From Candidatus Thiosymbion ectosymbiont of Robbea hypermnestra (GTDB lineage: Bacteria > Pseudomonadota > Gammaproteobacteria > Chromatiales > Chromatiaceae): a stretch of 7,828 bases of DNA. Of this stretch, positions 1-7,729 are shown in pieces (positions within the stretch are counted from its first letter, which is position 1; the number at the start of each line of letters is the position of its first letter). The position numbers and the translations under genes were made by a program. The stretch lies in contig JAIZWN010000305.1 in NCBI GenBank assembly GCA_020443945.1, positions 1-7,828 of the forward strand. Reading direction: 5' to 3'. The notes under the pieces are model-generated. The model was given only the letters and a program-made list of their open reading frames with translations, had not been told where the DNA came from and did no database searches.

Positions 1-12
1 TGGCAGGCTCAG

Positions 13-110
13 CGCGGCGAGAAGCGGCCAGATGCGGGGCGCGTGAGCGCAGGAATAGCCGGTTCTATTTCAAGCTCGCGCAACGACGCAGATGGCCGCT
101 TCTCGTCGCG
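13..110. repeat. Imperfect 98-bp palindrome, left unit
   Basis: Bases 13-30 and 93-110 are inverted complements with 17 of 18 matches; the shared arm reads CGAGAAGCGGCCA. The inner part keeps pairing with small bulges (for example GCG-GAGC at 41-48 against 74-81) and closes on AATAG (54-58) against CTATT (65-69). Outer arms and inner core share one centre at 61.5, so this is one long palindrome and not two chance repeats. No coding frame is convincing here. It could be a mobile palindromic element or a structured RNA; its family is not recognised. Confidence 0.6.
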
Positions 111-124
111 CCCGCAGGGAGCCC

Positions 125-210
125 TCCAAACGCGCCCAGGCGGCGTTACAGCGCTTGGCAATAGTGTGAGCTATTCCCGGCGCACTGTGCCTTGCCTGGG
201 CGCGTTTGGA
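125..210. repeat. Imperfect 86-bp palindrome, right unit
   Basis: TCCAAACGCGCCCAGGC at 125-141 is matched by its perfect 17-bp complement at 194-210. Inside, ACAGCGC (148-154) faces CGCACTGT (181-188), and AATAG (160-164) faces CTATT (171-175). Arms and core share the centre 167.5. The AATAG/CTATT core is common with the palindrome to the left, but the outer arms differ in sequence. It lies next to the break in the MATE-type transporter fragment and may be part of what interrupted it. Confidence 0.65.
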
Positions 211-419
211 AAGGCTCTGAGGATGCAAAATAAGGTGACATGGGGTACTAAACGACCCAGCATCATGCTGTCGGTGATGCCGATCAGCCGCTCGCCCATA
301 TAACTGAAGCCCAGCGGTAGGGCGACCTTGAGCGTGGCGGAGAATTCCGCTCCGGAGAAGAACCCGGATTTGCGAGCCATGCCGGTCTTTTGTTTCACCT
401 TGTCGAGGGTATCGCGCAT
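171..419 (-). pseudogene. MATE-family efflux transporter, N-terminal fragment
   Basis: An 82-codon frame whose first ~57 residues look like the start of a MATE (NorM-like) multidrug/Na+ antiporter: FSATLKVALPLG (residues 26-37) runs into the first membrane segment, and GITDSMMLGRL (47-57) is the family's conserved end of that segment. Intact MATE proteins have about 450 residues and 12 membrane segments. After Leu57 (near base 249) the frame continues into VPHVTLF and then a proline/arginine-rich stretch that is not MATE-like, stopping at 171 inside the palindrome. The gene is therefore broken near base 249. The rest may lie beyond the left edge, separated by the palindromes, or be lost. The ATG at 419 has AGGA almost touching it; ATG 380 (Met14) is an alternative start. 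The fragment is short, so the family call is moderate. Confidence 0.55.
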
Positions 420-464
420 ATCCTAAAAACCAACCCATTGATTCCCCCTCTCCCCAACCCCTCT

Positions 465-560
465 CCCGCCAGGGGCGAGGGGCTTTGGCGTGTAGGATGG
501 GTAGAGGCGCGAGCATGGGGAGTGGTTTTTGGCACGGTTTTTTTCGCGCCGAAACCCATT
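465..560. repeat. Dispersed repeat A, copy 1
   Basis: This 96-bp stretch recurs at 2806-2901 in the same orientation with no gaps and only four differences (three around 512-520, one in the T-run near 544). It starts in a C-rich/G-rich hairpin (CCCCTC at 458-463, GAGGGG at 477-482), a type of sequence common between genes in proteobacteria. It then enters the left half of the inverted-repeat element at 492-634. Bases 420-740 carry no gene I can support; they hold this repeat, the element and the leader of the Uma2 gene. Confidence 0.85.
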
Positions 561-634
561 GCCAAGATGGGTTTCGGCGCGGTTAAGATTATCGACATCC
601 CCAAAGCTCATTGGCGCGCCTCTACCCATCCTAC
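492..634. mobile_element. MITE-like palindromic element with 20-bp terminal inverted repeats
   Basis: Bases 492-511 (beginning GTAGGATGGGTAGAGG) are the perfect complement of 615-634. Inside is a second perfect hairpin: CGCGCCGAAACCCAT at 545-559 against 567-581, with a 7-base loop. The hairpin is not followed by a T-run on either strand, so it is not a standard terminator. At 143 bp with no coding capacity it fits a non-autonomous element. A CGT triplet sits just outside each end (489-491 and 635-637), which could be a 3-bp target duplication or chance. The second copy, at 2806-2901, carries only the left half. Confidence 0.65.
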
Positions 635-728
635 CGTGCTTTCATCCTGATCTCTCTTGGTGGCTTGGTGTGATGTGCGACGTGACTCGGGTAGACACCT
701 TATCATTTGGAAATTTACCACTACCCAC

Positions 729-733
729 AGGAG
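729..733 (+). promoter_or_regulatory. Ribosome binding site of the Uma2 gene
   Basis: AGGAG lies 7 bases before the ATG at 741. The same frame is open back to 657, but no upstream start has such a site, and the extra residues do not resemble the family. This fixes the start at 741. Confidence 0.8.
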
Positions 734-740
734 AAAAAAG

Positions 741-1331
741 ATGCTGTCAGCACTTCAACCCGAACCTACTCTGTATGAGTTCATCGAGGCCCTGCCCGAG
801 GGCCTGACCGGGGAGCTCCTGGATGGACAACTCCATACACAACCGCAACCTTCCGGGGCGCATATGGTTGTCGGTTCCGTCCTCGGAAGTGAGTTACTCG
901 GTCCGTTCCAAAGAGGTATCAGAGGTCCTGGCGGCTGGTGGATTATCGATGAGCCGGAGGTCCACTTCGTGCGCAACGTCGAGGTGGCGGTGCCGGATCT
1001 GGCTGGTTGGCGACGTGAGCGGATGCCCTATCCGCCGGTGAGGGATCACCGCTTCGAAGTCGTTCCTGATTGGATCTGTGAGATCTTCTCTCCATCCACC
1101 AGGAGTAGGGACCGCGAGGTCAAGATGCCGCTGTATGCCTACTATAAGGTGCCGTATGTATGGCTGATCGATCCGATTAAGCGCACGCTGGAGGCGTACC
1201 GACTCGAGGCCGGCGCCTGGACCGAGGTTGGCCGCTTTGCCGATACCGACCAGGTGGCCATACCGCCGTTCGAGGCGGTGAGCCTTGATCTGAGTGCTCT
1301 TTGGCCGCCTCAGCGGCCGGTGATCGTGTGA
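741..1331 (+). CDS. Uma2 family (DUF820) putative endonuclease
   Basis: A 196-residue protein, the usual size for the Uma2 family, which is predicted to have a PD-(D/E)XK restriction-nuclease fold; its biological role is not settled. Family landmarks in order are GELLDGQLH (24-32), a His at 41, VPDLAGWRRER (84-94) with Asp86, PDWICEIFSPST (109-120) with Glu114, the basic stretch after it with Lys128, and VPYVWLIDP (137-145). Asp86 and Glu114 are the likely acidic metal ligands. The fold and metal-ligand assignment rests on family knowledge. No signal peptide or membrane segment is visible, so it should be cytoplasmic. It is transcribed alone: opposite in strand to RhuM, preceded by the MITE-like element and closed by its own terminator. 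Such genes often occur as scattered paralogs in cyanobacteria and other bacteria. The frame is intact. Confidence 0.85.
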   Translation: MLSALQPEPTLYEFIEALPEGLTGELLDGQLHTQPQPSGAHMVVGSVLGSELLGPFQRGIRGPGGWWIIDEPEVHFVRNVEVAVPDLAGWRRERMPYPPVRDHRFEVVPDWICEIFSPSTRSRDREVKMPLYAYYKVPYVWLIDPIKRTLEAYRLEAGAWTEVGRFADTDQVAIPPFEAVSLDLSALWPPQRPVIV

Positions 1332-1349
1332 TCTCTGAACGATGCTCTA

Positions 1350-1376
1350 CCCCGTCTATTCCAGGCGGGGTTTTCC
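1350..1376 (+). terminator. Rho-independent terminator after the Uma2 gene
   Basis: CCCCGTC (1350-1356) pairs with GGCGGGG (1364-1370), giving seven pairs including one G-U, across a 7-base loop. TTTTCC follows directly. It begins 18 bases after the Uma2 stop codon. Between this and the RhuM stop (1672) no gene is visible; that interval holds pyrimidine-rich DNA and repeat B. Confidence 0.7.
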
Positions 1377-1505
1377 TTCCCCAAATCCAACCCTTTTCCT
1401 GAAACGTCCTTCCCGGCATCCCGGCCCCTTTGGCGTATGCGCCGGGGTTCCTCCCGGCCTACGACGCTCCGGCCTCCGGCCTTCGCTCATACATCCCTGT
1501 ATCGG

Positions 1506-1636
1506 CTTGAACGCAAGCACAAATCGATGGGCACGCGGCGCTGTGGGTGTCCGACGGGCCGCCGGGGTTTGAGAGCCACCGTGGCTTGACCAAAACGCCC
1601 GACTATTCTGCCGGGCGCTCGCTTTGCCCATCCTAC
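1506..1636. repeat. Dispersed repeat B, copy 1
   Basis: This 131-bp stretch recurs at 3378-3508 in direct orientation, without gaps and with seven differences. It is bounded by inverted ends, GATGGGCA (1526-1533) and TGCCCATC (1625-1632), and contains a small CGCCCG/CGGGCG hairpin (starting near 1596). Its right end, read on the other strand, is GTAGGATGGGCA, almost the terminal motif of the element at 492-634. The two repeat families are therefore likely related. It lies downstream of both the Uma2 gene and the convergent RhuM gene. Confidence 0.85.
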
Positions 1637-1671
1637 CCGCTGCCCGCCCCATCCCTGGAGCGGGCAGGCGC

Positions 1672-2730
1672 TCACCGCATCCTACGCGGAGGCTGTTGTC
1701 TGCGCTGCGTCGCCAGTGTCTTTGCGGAGGTCCGCAGGTCTTCCATGTACCGTGCCTCGGCATCGGTTTCCGCCTCCAGGCGCCGCCGGTCGGCGAAGGC
1801 CTCATATTGCCCCTGTGCCCATTCGCGGGCTTCGTCATGGCTGACCGTGCCGGGACCGGAAAGCACCGGCAGTTCGGTGTCACGTAGAAACTTATCCAGA
1901 AATCCTTCCCAATCGCGCATACGAATATCCCGGCGTCGCTGGGCGCGGAACTCGGCTTGGTCGAGAAACATTACGGTGATGCGGTTGAGGGTGTCGATCT
2001 CCCCGACGTCGAGGTAGTTCTTGGCCGTGCCCACATCGCGCTTGAGCACCCGGCCACCCTTCCACGCGGTCAGCCCCATGTTGGATTTTGCCGCGTCGGC
2101 ACGCCGCCGGACGATCTCCGCCGCCGTTGCCCCCGCGGCGGCGTAGTGCATCTTGTTCTGCATGGTGGCGAAGAAAAGTTGGGTTTCCTGTTCACCGTCC
2201 CGGTAGTCGTGAGCGAGCGCGAAGATTTCCCGAATGCGTTGGTAGACGCGGGCTTCGCTGGCCCGGATATCGCGGATGCGGGCCAGCAGCTCGTCGAAAT
2301 AGTCCACCAATCCGTGGCCGCCTTTGAGCCGCTCATCGTCCAGGGTAAATCCCTTGACCAGATATTCACGCAGCCGCTCGGTGGCCCATTGGCGGAACAT
2401 CATCCCGCGCGGCGAGCGGACCCGGTAGCCGACGGCGAGGATCATGTCGAGGTTGTAATAATCGAGCAGCCGTCGGACCGTGCGTGGTCCCTCCGAACGA
2501 ACTGTCAAGTATTGCTTGACGGTTGCCTCCGCAGATAGCTCACCTTCCTCGAAAATGTTTTGTATGTGAAGGCTTATGTTCTGTTTGGTCGTCCCATAGA
2601 GTCTGGCCATCAGATTTTGTGTCAGCCAGACGGTCTCGTCCGAAAGCCGCACTTCGATACGAACTTCCCCGGAATCGGATTGATAAATCAGAATCTCGGA
2701 ATCGTCAGGGGTGAGCCGGTTATCACTCAT
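1672..2730 (-). CDS. RhuM-family protein
   Basis: A 352-residue protein matching the RhuM family (named from a Salmonella pathogenicity-island gene); the biochemical role of the family is not established. The N-terminal part has DETVWLTQNLMARLYGTT (31-48), a helix-turn-helix-like 'switch on or off' segment, then YNLDMILAVGYRVRS (92-106) with MFRQWATERLREYLVKGF (111-128), typical of phage and plasmid regulator-like proteins. The C-terminal part has YFDELLARIRDIRASE (144-159), MQNKMHYAAAGATAAEI (190-206), SNMGLTAWKGG (216-226) and RDVGTAKNYL (231-240), which are the family's own landmarks. Length is normal and no break is seen. The start is ATG 2730, with GAGGA 11 bases upstream; a TTG at 2748 has no such support. 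No signal peptide is visible. It stands alone between repeats B and A'. Family members usually sit on genomic islands, which fits the setting. Confidence 0.85.
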   Translation of the reverse strand: MSDNRLTPDDSEILIYQSDSGEVRIEVRLSDETVWLTQNLMARLYGTTKQNISLHIQNIFEEGELSAEATVKQYLTVRSEGPRTVRRLLDYYNLDMILAVGYRVRSPRGMMFRQWATERLREYLVKGFTLDDERLKGGHGLVDYFDELLARIRDIRASEARVYQRIREIFALAHDYRDGEQETQLFFATMQNKMHYAAAGATAAEIVRRRADAAKSNMGLTAWKGGRVLKRDVGTAKNYLDVGEIDTLNRITVMFLDQAEFRAQRRRDIRMRDWEGFLDKFLRDTELPVLSGPGTVSHDEAREWAQGQYEAFADRRRLEAETDAEARYMEDLRTSAKTLATQRRQQPPRRMR

Positions 2731-2805
2731 TTCTATTGCGGTCCTCAAATGTCATTCCGGAACGCGTAATAGCTTCATGCAGCGCATAGGTCAGGGTGAG
2801 GTCGC
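2723..2805 (-). pseudogene. Possible 3' remnant of a gene overlapping the RhuM start
   Basis: Read on the minus strand from the edge of repeat A', a frame gives GDLTLTYALHEAITRSG and then MTFEDRNRNE, ending with TGA at 2723-2725. It overlaps the first codons of RhuM by 8 bases, a layout typical of translational coupling. The composition looks protein-like, but I do not recognise the family, and upstream the frame passes straight into the dispersed repeat. It may be the tail of an upstream partner cut off when the repeat arrived, or just an open stretch of leader sequence. Confidence 0.25.
2742..2746 (-). promoter_or_regulatory. Ribosome binding site of RhuM
   Basis: GAGGA on the minus strand, 11 bases before ATG 2730. 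It supports that start over the TTG at 2748, which would place this motif inside the coding region. Confidence 0.55.
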
Positions 2806-2901
2806 CCCGCCAGGGGCGAGGGGCTTTGGCGTGTAGGATGGGTAGAGGCGCGGACATGAGGAGTGGTTTTTGGCACGGTTTTTCTCGCGCCGAAACCCAT
2901 T
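2806..2901. repeat. Dispersed repeat A, copy 2 (left half only)
   Basis: 92 of 96 bases match 465-560. It stops just after CGAAACCCATT: the return arm of the hairpin and the right 20-bp terminal repeat present in copy 1 are missing. From 2902 the sequence turns AT-rich. This is a truncated element, so later deletion or replacement at 2901 is likely. On its other side it meets the possible coding remnant that overlaps the RhuM start. Confidence 0.8.
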
Positions 2902-2948
2902 ATTTTCACAATCTCAGCGCGTAGGAACGAGAGAATGAGAAGATTTTT

Positions 2949-3050
2949 TTATGTGTAGCGGTTTATCAAAGCGTCCTCTGCTTCTTGTAAGAATTCTCTC
3001 GCCGTGCAAATAACCAATTCACCATATTTTTCCCTTATTTGCTTTGTCAT
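2949..3050 (-). pseudogene. 33-codon frame, possible C-terminal remnant of a PIN toxin
   Basis: Downstream of the antitoxin-like gene (stop at 3064), a short frame from ATG 3050 to TAA 2949 encodes 33 residues including YGELVICTAREFLQEAED. In PIN-domain toxins of toxin-antitoxin pairs, the last strand and helix often read like '(I/V)xTPxEFLxxL', and this stretch resembles that ending. The PIN core (an N-terminal DTN motif and further acidic residues) is absent, so if the match is real the gene has lost most of its body. No ribosome site is visible before the ATG. It may instead be an unrelated small gene or chance. The DNA is noticeably more AT-rich than the flanks. Confidence 0.3.
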
Positions 3051-3063
3051 GCAGATGCGACGG

Positions 3064-3303
3064 CTATTTTCCATACCGCTCTGCTCTTACCGAGGCTACC
3101 TCTTTTTGAATATCCTCTTCTGTCAGGTCACCGTGTTGTTCGACACGTCTCCCGATTGTCCGCGCCAGACGCCGGAATTCTTCCATGGATTTTTTGCGAT
3201 CGATAATCGTGATATCCACTTCCTGATCCGAGTGTCTCCCCGTTTGCTTTGCCCATGCCTCGGGAGGCTGTGAGCCTTTGATGTCATGAATTGTCGTGTG
3301 CAT
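3064..3303 (-). CDS. Small antitoxin-like protein, VapB type (tentative)
   Basis: A 79-residue acidic/basic protein. The C-terminal half, MEEFRRLARTIGRRVEQHG (40-58) followed by DLTEEDIQKEVASVRAERYGK (59-79), is helical and ends in the 'LTEEDI...VRAER' pattern often seen at the end of antitoxins paired with PIN toxins; this segment would clasp the toxin. The N-terminal half carries EVDITIIDRK (28-37), which could be a DNA-binding strand, but no clear ribbon-helix-helix or AbrB motif can be assigned. ATG 3303 is preceded by GGAG at 11 bases, a usable ribosome site. A complete toxin gene does not follow; only a 33-codon frame does. The gene lies in an AT-rich island between repeats A' and B', suggesting acquisition. 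The family call is by resemblance only. Confidence 0.5.
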   Translation of the reverse strand: MHTTIHDIKGSQPPEAWAKQTGRHSDQEVDITIIDRKKSMEEFRRLARTIGRRVEQHGDLTEEDIQKEVASVRAERYGK

Positions 3304-3338
3304 CAGGGTGTATTCTCCAGGCGTTATTCGGTGAAGCG

Positions 3339-3373
3339 CGTAGATTGGGGCAACGAACTCACCCCAATCTACG
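3339..3373. repeat. Perfect 12-bp inverted repeat (hairpin)
   Basis: CGTAGATTGGGG (3339-3350) is complemented exactly by 3362-3373, with an 11-base loop. No T-run follows on either strand, so it is not a clear terminator. It lies just upstream of the antitoxin-like gene and directly before repeat B copy 2. Its GTAGATTGGGG arm resembles the GTAGGATGGG ends of the other repeats, suggesting another relative of the same family. Confidence 0.65.
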
Positions 3374-3377
3374 GGCT

Positions 3378-3508
3378 CTTGGACGAAAGCACAAATCGAT
3401 GGGCACGCGGCGCCGTGGGTGTCCGACGGGCCGCCGGGGTTTGAGAGCCACTGTGGCTTGACCGGAACGCCCGACCATTCTGCCGGGCGCTCGCTTTGCC
3501 CATCCTAC
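3378..3508. repeat. Dispersed repeat B, copy 2
   Basis: 124 of 131 bases match 1506-1636, with the same inverted ends GATGGGCA (3398-3405) and TGCCCATC (3497-3504). It begins 5 bases after the hairpin at 3339-3373 and ends 34 bases before the sucB stop. It therefore occupies the place where a terminator or the next gene of the sucAB operon would be expected. Confidence 0.85.
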
Positions 3509-3542
3509 GCGGGCTATCAGGTTGGGGTATGACAGGGTGGTG

Positions 3543-4873
<1,331 letters not shown>

Positions 4874-4877
<4 letters not shown>

Positions 4878-7729
4878 AGGGGGATCCTGCGGTTCATGTT
4901 CGGGTTGATGCGGCCGGTGAGGGCCTCGTCGATCAGCCGTTCTTGCTGTTCTACGTGGACCGCGCGCAGACCGACGGCGGGGGCGGCCGAGACGGGACGC
5001 CCGACATAGAAGAGCTGCCCGGTTTGGGGCAGGAGGCGCGCCAGGCGGTGTTTGATCTGGTCCCAGGCACCTTGGTTCTGGGGCTCTTCCTGACACCAGA
5101 TGAACTGCTCGGCGGCGGTGTAGGGGGCGATGGCCTCCCGCAGCAGCTTGCCGGGAAAGGGGTAGAGCTGCTCGACGCGCAGGATGGCGAGGTCGTCGAG
5201 CCCGCGGCCGCGGCGGGCCTCCAGCAGGTCGTAGTAGACCTTGCCGCTGCACAGGATGACGCGCGCGACTTGGGTGGGGTCGATGGGGTCCGGCTCGCCG
5301 ATCACCGGCTGGAAGCGGCCTTCCGCCAGCTCGTCCAGACTGGAGGTGGCCAGGCGGTGGCGCAGCAGGCTCTTGGGCGTCATGACGATGAGCGGCTTGT
5401 AGTAAGCGCGCAGCATCTGGCGACGCAGGAGGTGGAAGATCTGGGCCGGGCTGGTGGGGACGCAGACCTGGATGTTGCGCTCGGCGCACAGCTGCAAGAA
5501 GCGCTCCAGGCGGGCGGAGGAGTGCTCGGCCCCTTGCCCTTCCATGCCGTGGGGCAGCAGCATGACCAGGGAGCAGCAGAGGTTCCACTTGGTGCCGGCG
5601 GAGGTGATGAACTGGTCGATGACGACTTGGGCGACGTTGGCGAAGTCGCCGAACTGGGCCTCCCACAGGGTCAGGGTGCCGGGCTCGGCGGTGGCGTAGC
5701 CGTACTCGTAGCCGAGCACCGCTTCTTCCGACAGGATGGAGTCGATGGCCACGAAGTCCCCCGGGTGCTCGCCCAGGTGTTGGAGCGGGGCGTAGCTGTC
5801 GCCGGTCGCCTGGTCGTGGATGACCGCGTGGCGGTGGAAGAAGGTGCCGCGACTGCAATCCTGCCCGGAGAGGCGCACCGAGAAACCGGCGTCGATCAGG
5901 GTGGCGTAGGCCAGGTTTTCGGCAAAGCCCCAGTCCGCCATCTGGTCTCCGTGGGCCATTTTGCGGCGCTCGTTCCAGAGCTTGGAGACCCGGGGGTGCA
6001 GCTCGAACCGGGGGGGGGCCGCGAGCAGGCCCTCCGCCAGCGCCTGGAGCCTGTCGCGCGCGACGCCGGTGTCCGTGGGGTGGTCCCAGGCGACGCTCTG
6101 GCAGACCTTCCAGTCTATTTTGTAGGTGTTGTCGAGTCCGCACATGACCGGCCGGGCGACCACCACGCCCTGCTCGATGGAGCTGCGGTAGTCCTCGATC
6201 ATGGCCGCCGCCGCCTCCCGGGAGAGGAGGCCCTCATCCGCCAGGCGCTCCGCGTACAGGGCCCGGCAGGTGGGGCGGGCGCGGATCTTCTGGTACATCA
6301 TGGGCTGGGTAACCGCCGGCTCGTCCGCCTCGTTATGGCCCAGGCGGCGGTAGCCGATCAAATCGATAATCACATCCTTGTGAAACTCGTTGCGGTAATC
6401 CAGGGCCAGGCGGGTGACGAAGAGGACCGCCTCCGGGTCGTCGCCGTTGACGTGGAAGACCGGGGCCTGAACCATCTTGGCCACGTCGGTGCAGTGGAGG
6501 GTCGAGCGGGTGTCCAGCGGGTTGCTGGTGGTGAAGCCGATCTGGTTGTTGACCACCACATGCAGGGTGCCGCCGGTGGAGAAGCCGCGGGTCTGGGACA
6601 GATTGAGGGTCTCCATGATGACCCCCTGGCCGGCAAAGGCCGCATCGCCATGGATCAGCAGGGGCAGAACCTGATCGCCCTCATCGTCCTGGCGGCGGTG
6701 CTGGCGGGCGCGCACCGAGCCCTCGATCACCGGGTCGATGATCTCCAGGTGCGAGGGGTTGAAGCCCAGGGCCAGATGCACGACCCCGCCGGGGGTATCG
6801 ATGTCGGTGGAGAAGCCCAGGTGGTATTTCACATCCCCGGCGAGCTCCCGCCAGGCGGGCAGGGGGCGTCCCTCGAACTCGTCGAAGATATCCTGGGGCG
6901 GCTTGCCCAGAATATTGGTGAGCACATTGAGCCGGCCGCGATGGGCCATGCCGATCACTATCTCCTTGATCCCCTTGCGGCCGGCGCGTTGGATCAGATC
7001 GTCCAGCAAGGGGATCAGGGCCTCGCTCCCCTCCAGGGAGAAGCGCTTCTGGCCCACGTAACGGGCATGCAGATACTTCTCGATGCCCTCGGCGGCGGTG
7101 AGCATGGTCAATAGCCACCGCCGGTCGGCGGCCTCGAGCACGGGCCGCGCCCGATAACCCTCGATGCGCTTCTGGATCCAGCGCTTCTCCCGGGTGTCGG
7201 TAATGTGCATGTACTCCGCACCCAGGGTTCCGCAGTAAGCCTCCCGCACCAGGGCGACGATATCGCGCAGCCGCATGCGATCCGGGGCATACAGAGAGCC
7301 GGTGTGGAAGACCTGATCCAGATCGGACGCCTCCAGCTGGTAATACGCCGGCCCCAGCTCCGGGATCCGCGGGGACTCGCGCAGCCGCAAGGGATCCAGA
7401 TCGGCGATCTGGTGACCGCGGAAACGGTAGCTGTTGATCAGCCGCAGGACCGCCGCCTGCTTTTCCGCGGCCGCCGGCTCCAGGCGCTCCGTGGAGCGGG
7501 CCAGGGCCCGGCCGCGGCTCTCCTGGGCCAGCTGCAGAAAATTCCGGCGCACCGGGCCGTGGGGAACCTCGTTGGCCGCCTCCCGGCGGATGGCGTCGAA
7601 GCGCGTCCGCCAGGCAAGATCCACGCTTTCCGGGTCCTGCAGATAGCGTTCGTAGAGATCCTCCAGAAAGGCGGCATTGCCACCGTACAGAGCGGTGGAG
7701 GCGTGGAACAGCTCGATCAGGGCACTCAT
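4874..7729 (-). CDS. sucA: 2-oxoglutarate dehydrogenase E1 component
   Basis: A 951-residue thiamine-diphosphate enzyme (E. coli SucA has 933). It decarboxylates 2-oxoglutarate and passes the succinyl group to the lipoyl arm of E2. The N-terminus has FLEDLYERYLQDPESVD (21-37), the segment that docks E2. Then come YRFRGHQIADLDPL (101-114), GMAHRGRLNVL (260-270), SHLEIIDPVIEGSVRARQ (326-343), the ThDP/Mg motif from GDAAFAGQG (361-369) to NNQIGFTTS (394-402), GHNEADEPAVTQPMMYQ (464-480), LPHGMEGQGAEHSSAR (725-740) and WCQEEPQNQGAW (878-889). All core motifs are intact. ATG 7729 fits the family N-terminus. Only a TTG at 7768 offers a longer frame, and no clear Shine-Dalgarno precedes either. It overlaps sucB by 4 bases, so the subunits are probably translated in a coupled way. 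A nine-C run crosses codons 571-574 without breaking the frame. Confidence 0.98.

Noticed and set aside
125..210. Integron attC site
   Set aside because: The shape is similar, but the paired core-site motifs expected at the ends are absent and no integrase gene or cassette array is visible.
545..581. Strong hairpin considered as a terminator
   Set aside because: No T-run follows the stem on either strand; the hairpin is better explained as the inner part of the MITE-like element.
1957..2538. 193-codon plus-strand frame opposite RhuM
   Set aside because: Antisense to a well-supported family protein, and its composition mirrors the minus-strand codons.
1506..3508. CRISPR array
   Set aside because: The repeats are over 90 bp, occur twice each, and are separated by whole genes, not short spacers.
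4878..6143. 422-codon N-terminal extension of the sucB frame
   Set aside because: It is an out-of-frame reading of sucA, rich in Arg/Pro/Gly. The lipoyl domain begins exactly at ATG 4877, which has a ribosome site.
4943..7114. Open frame of 723 codons on the plus strand
   Set aside because: It lies wholly antisense to sucA, whose protein shows full family motifs. GC-rich codon use leaves the opposite frame open, and the product is Gly/Val/Ala/Gln-rich with no recognisable domain.
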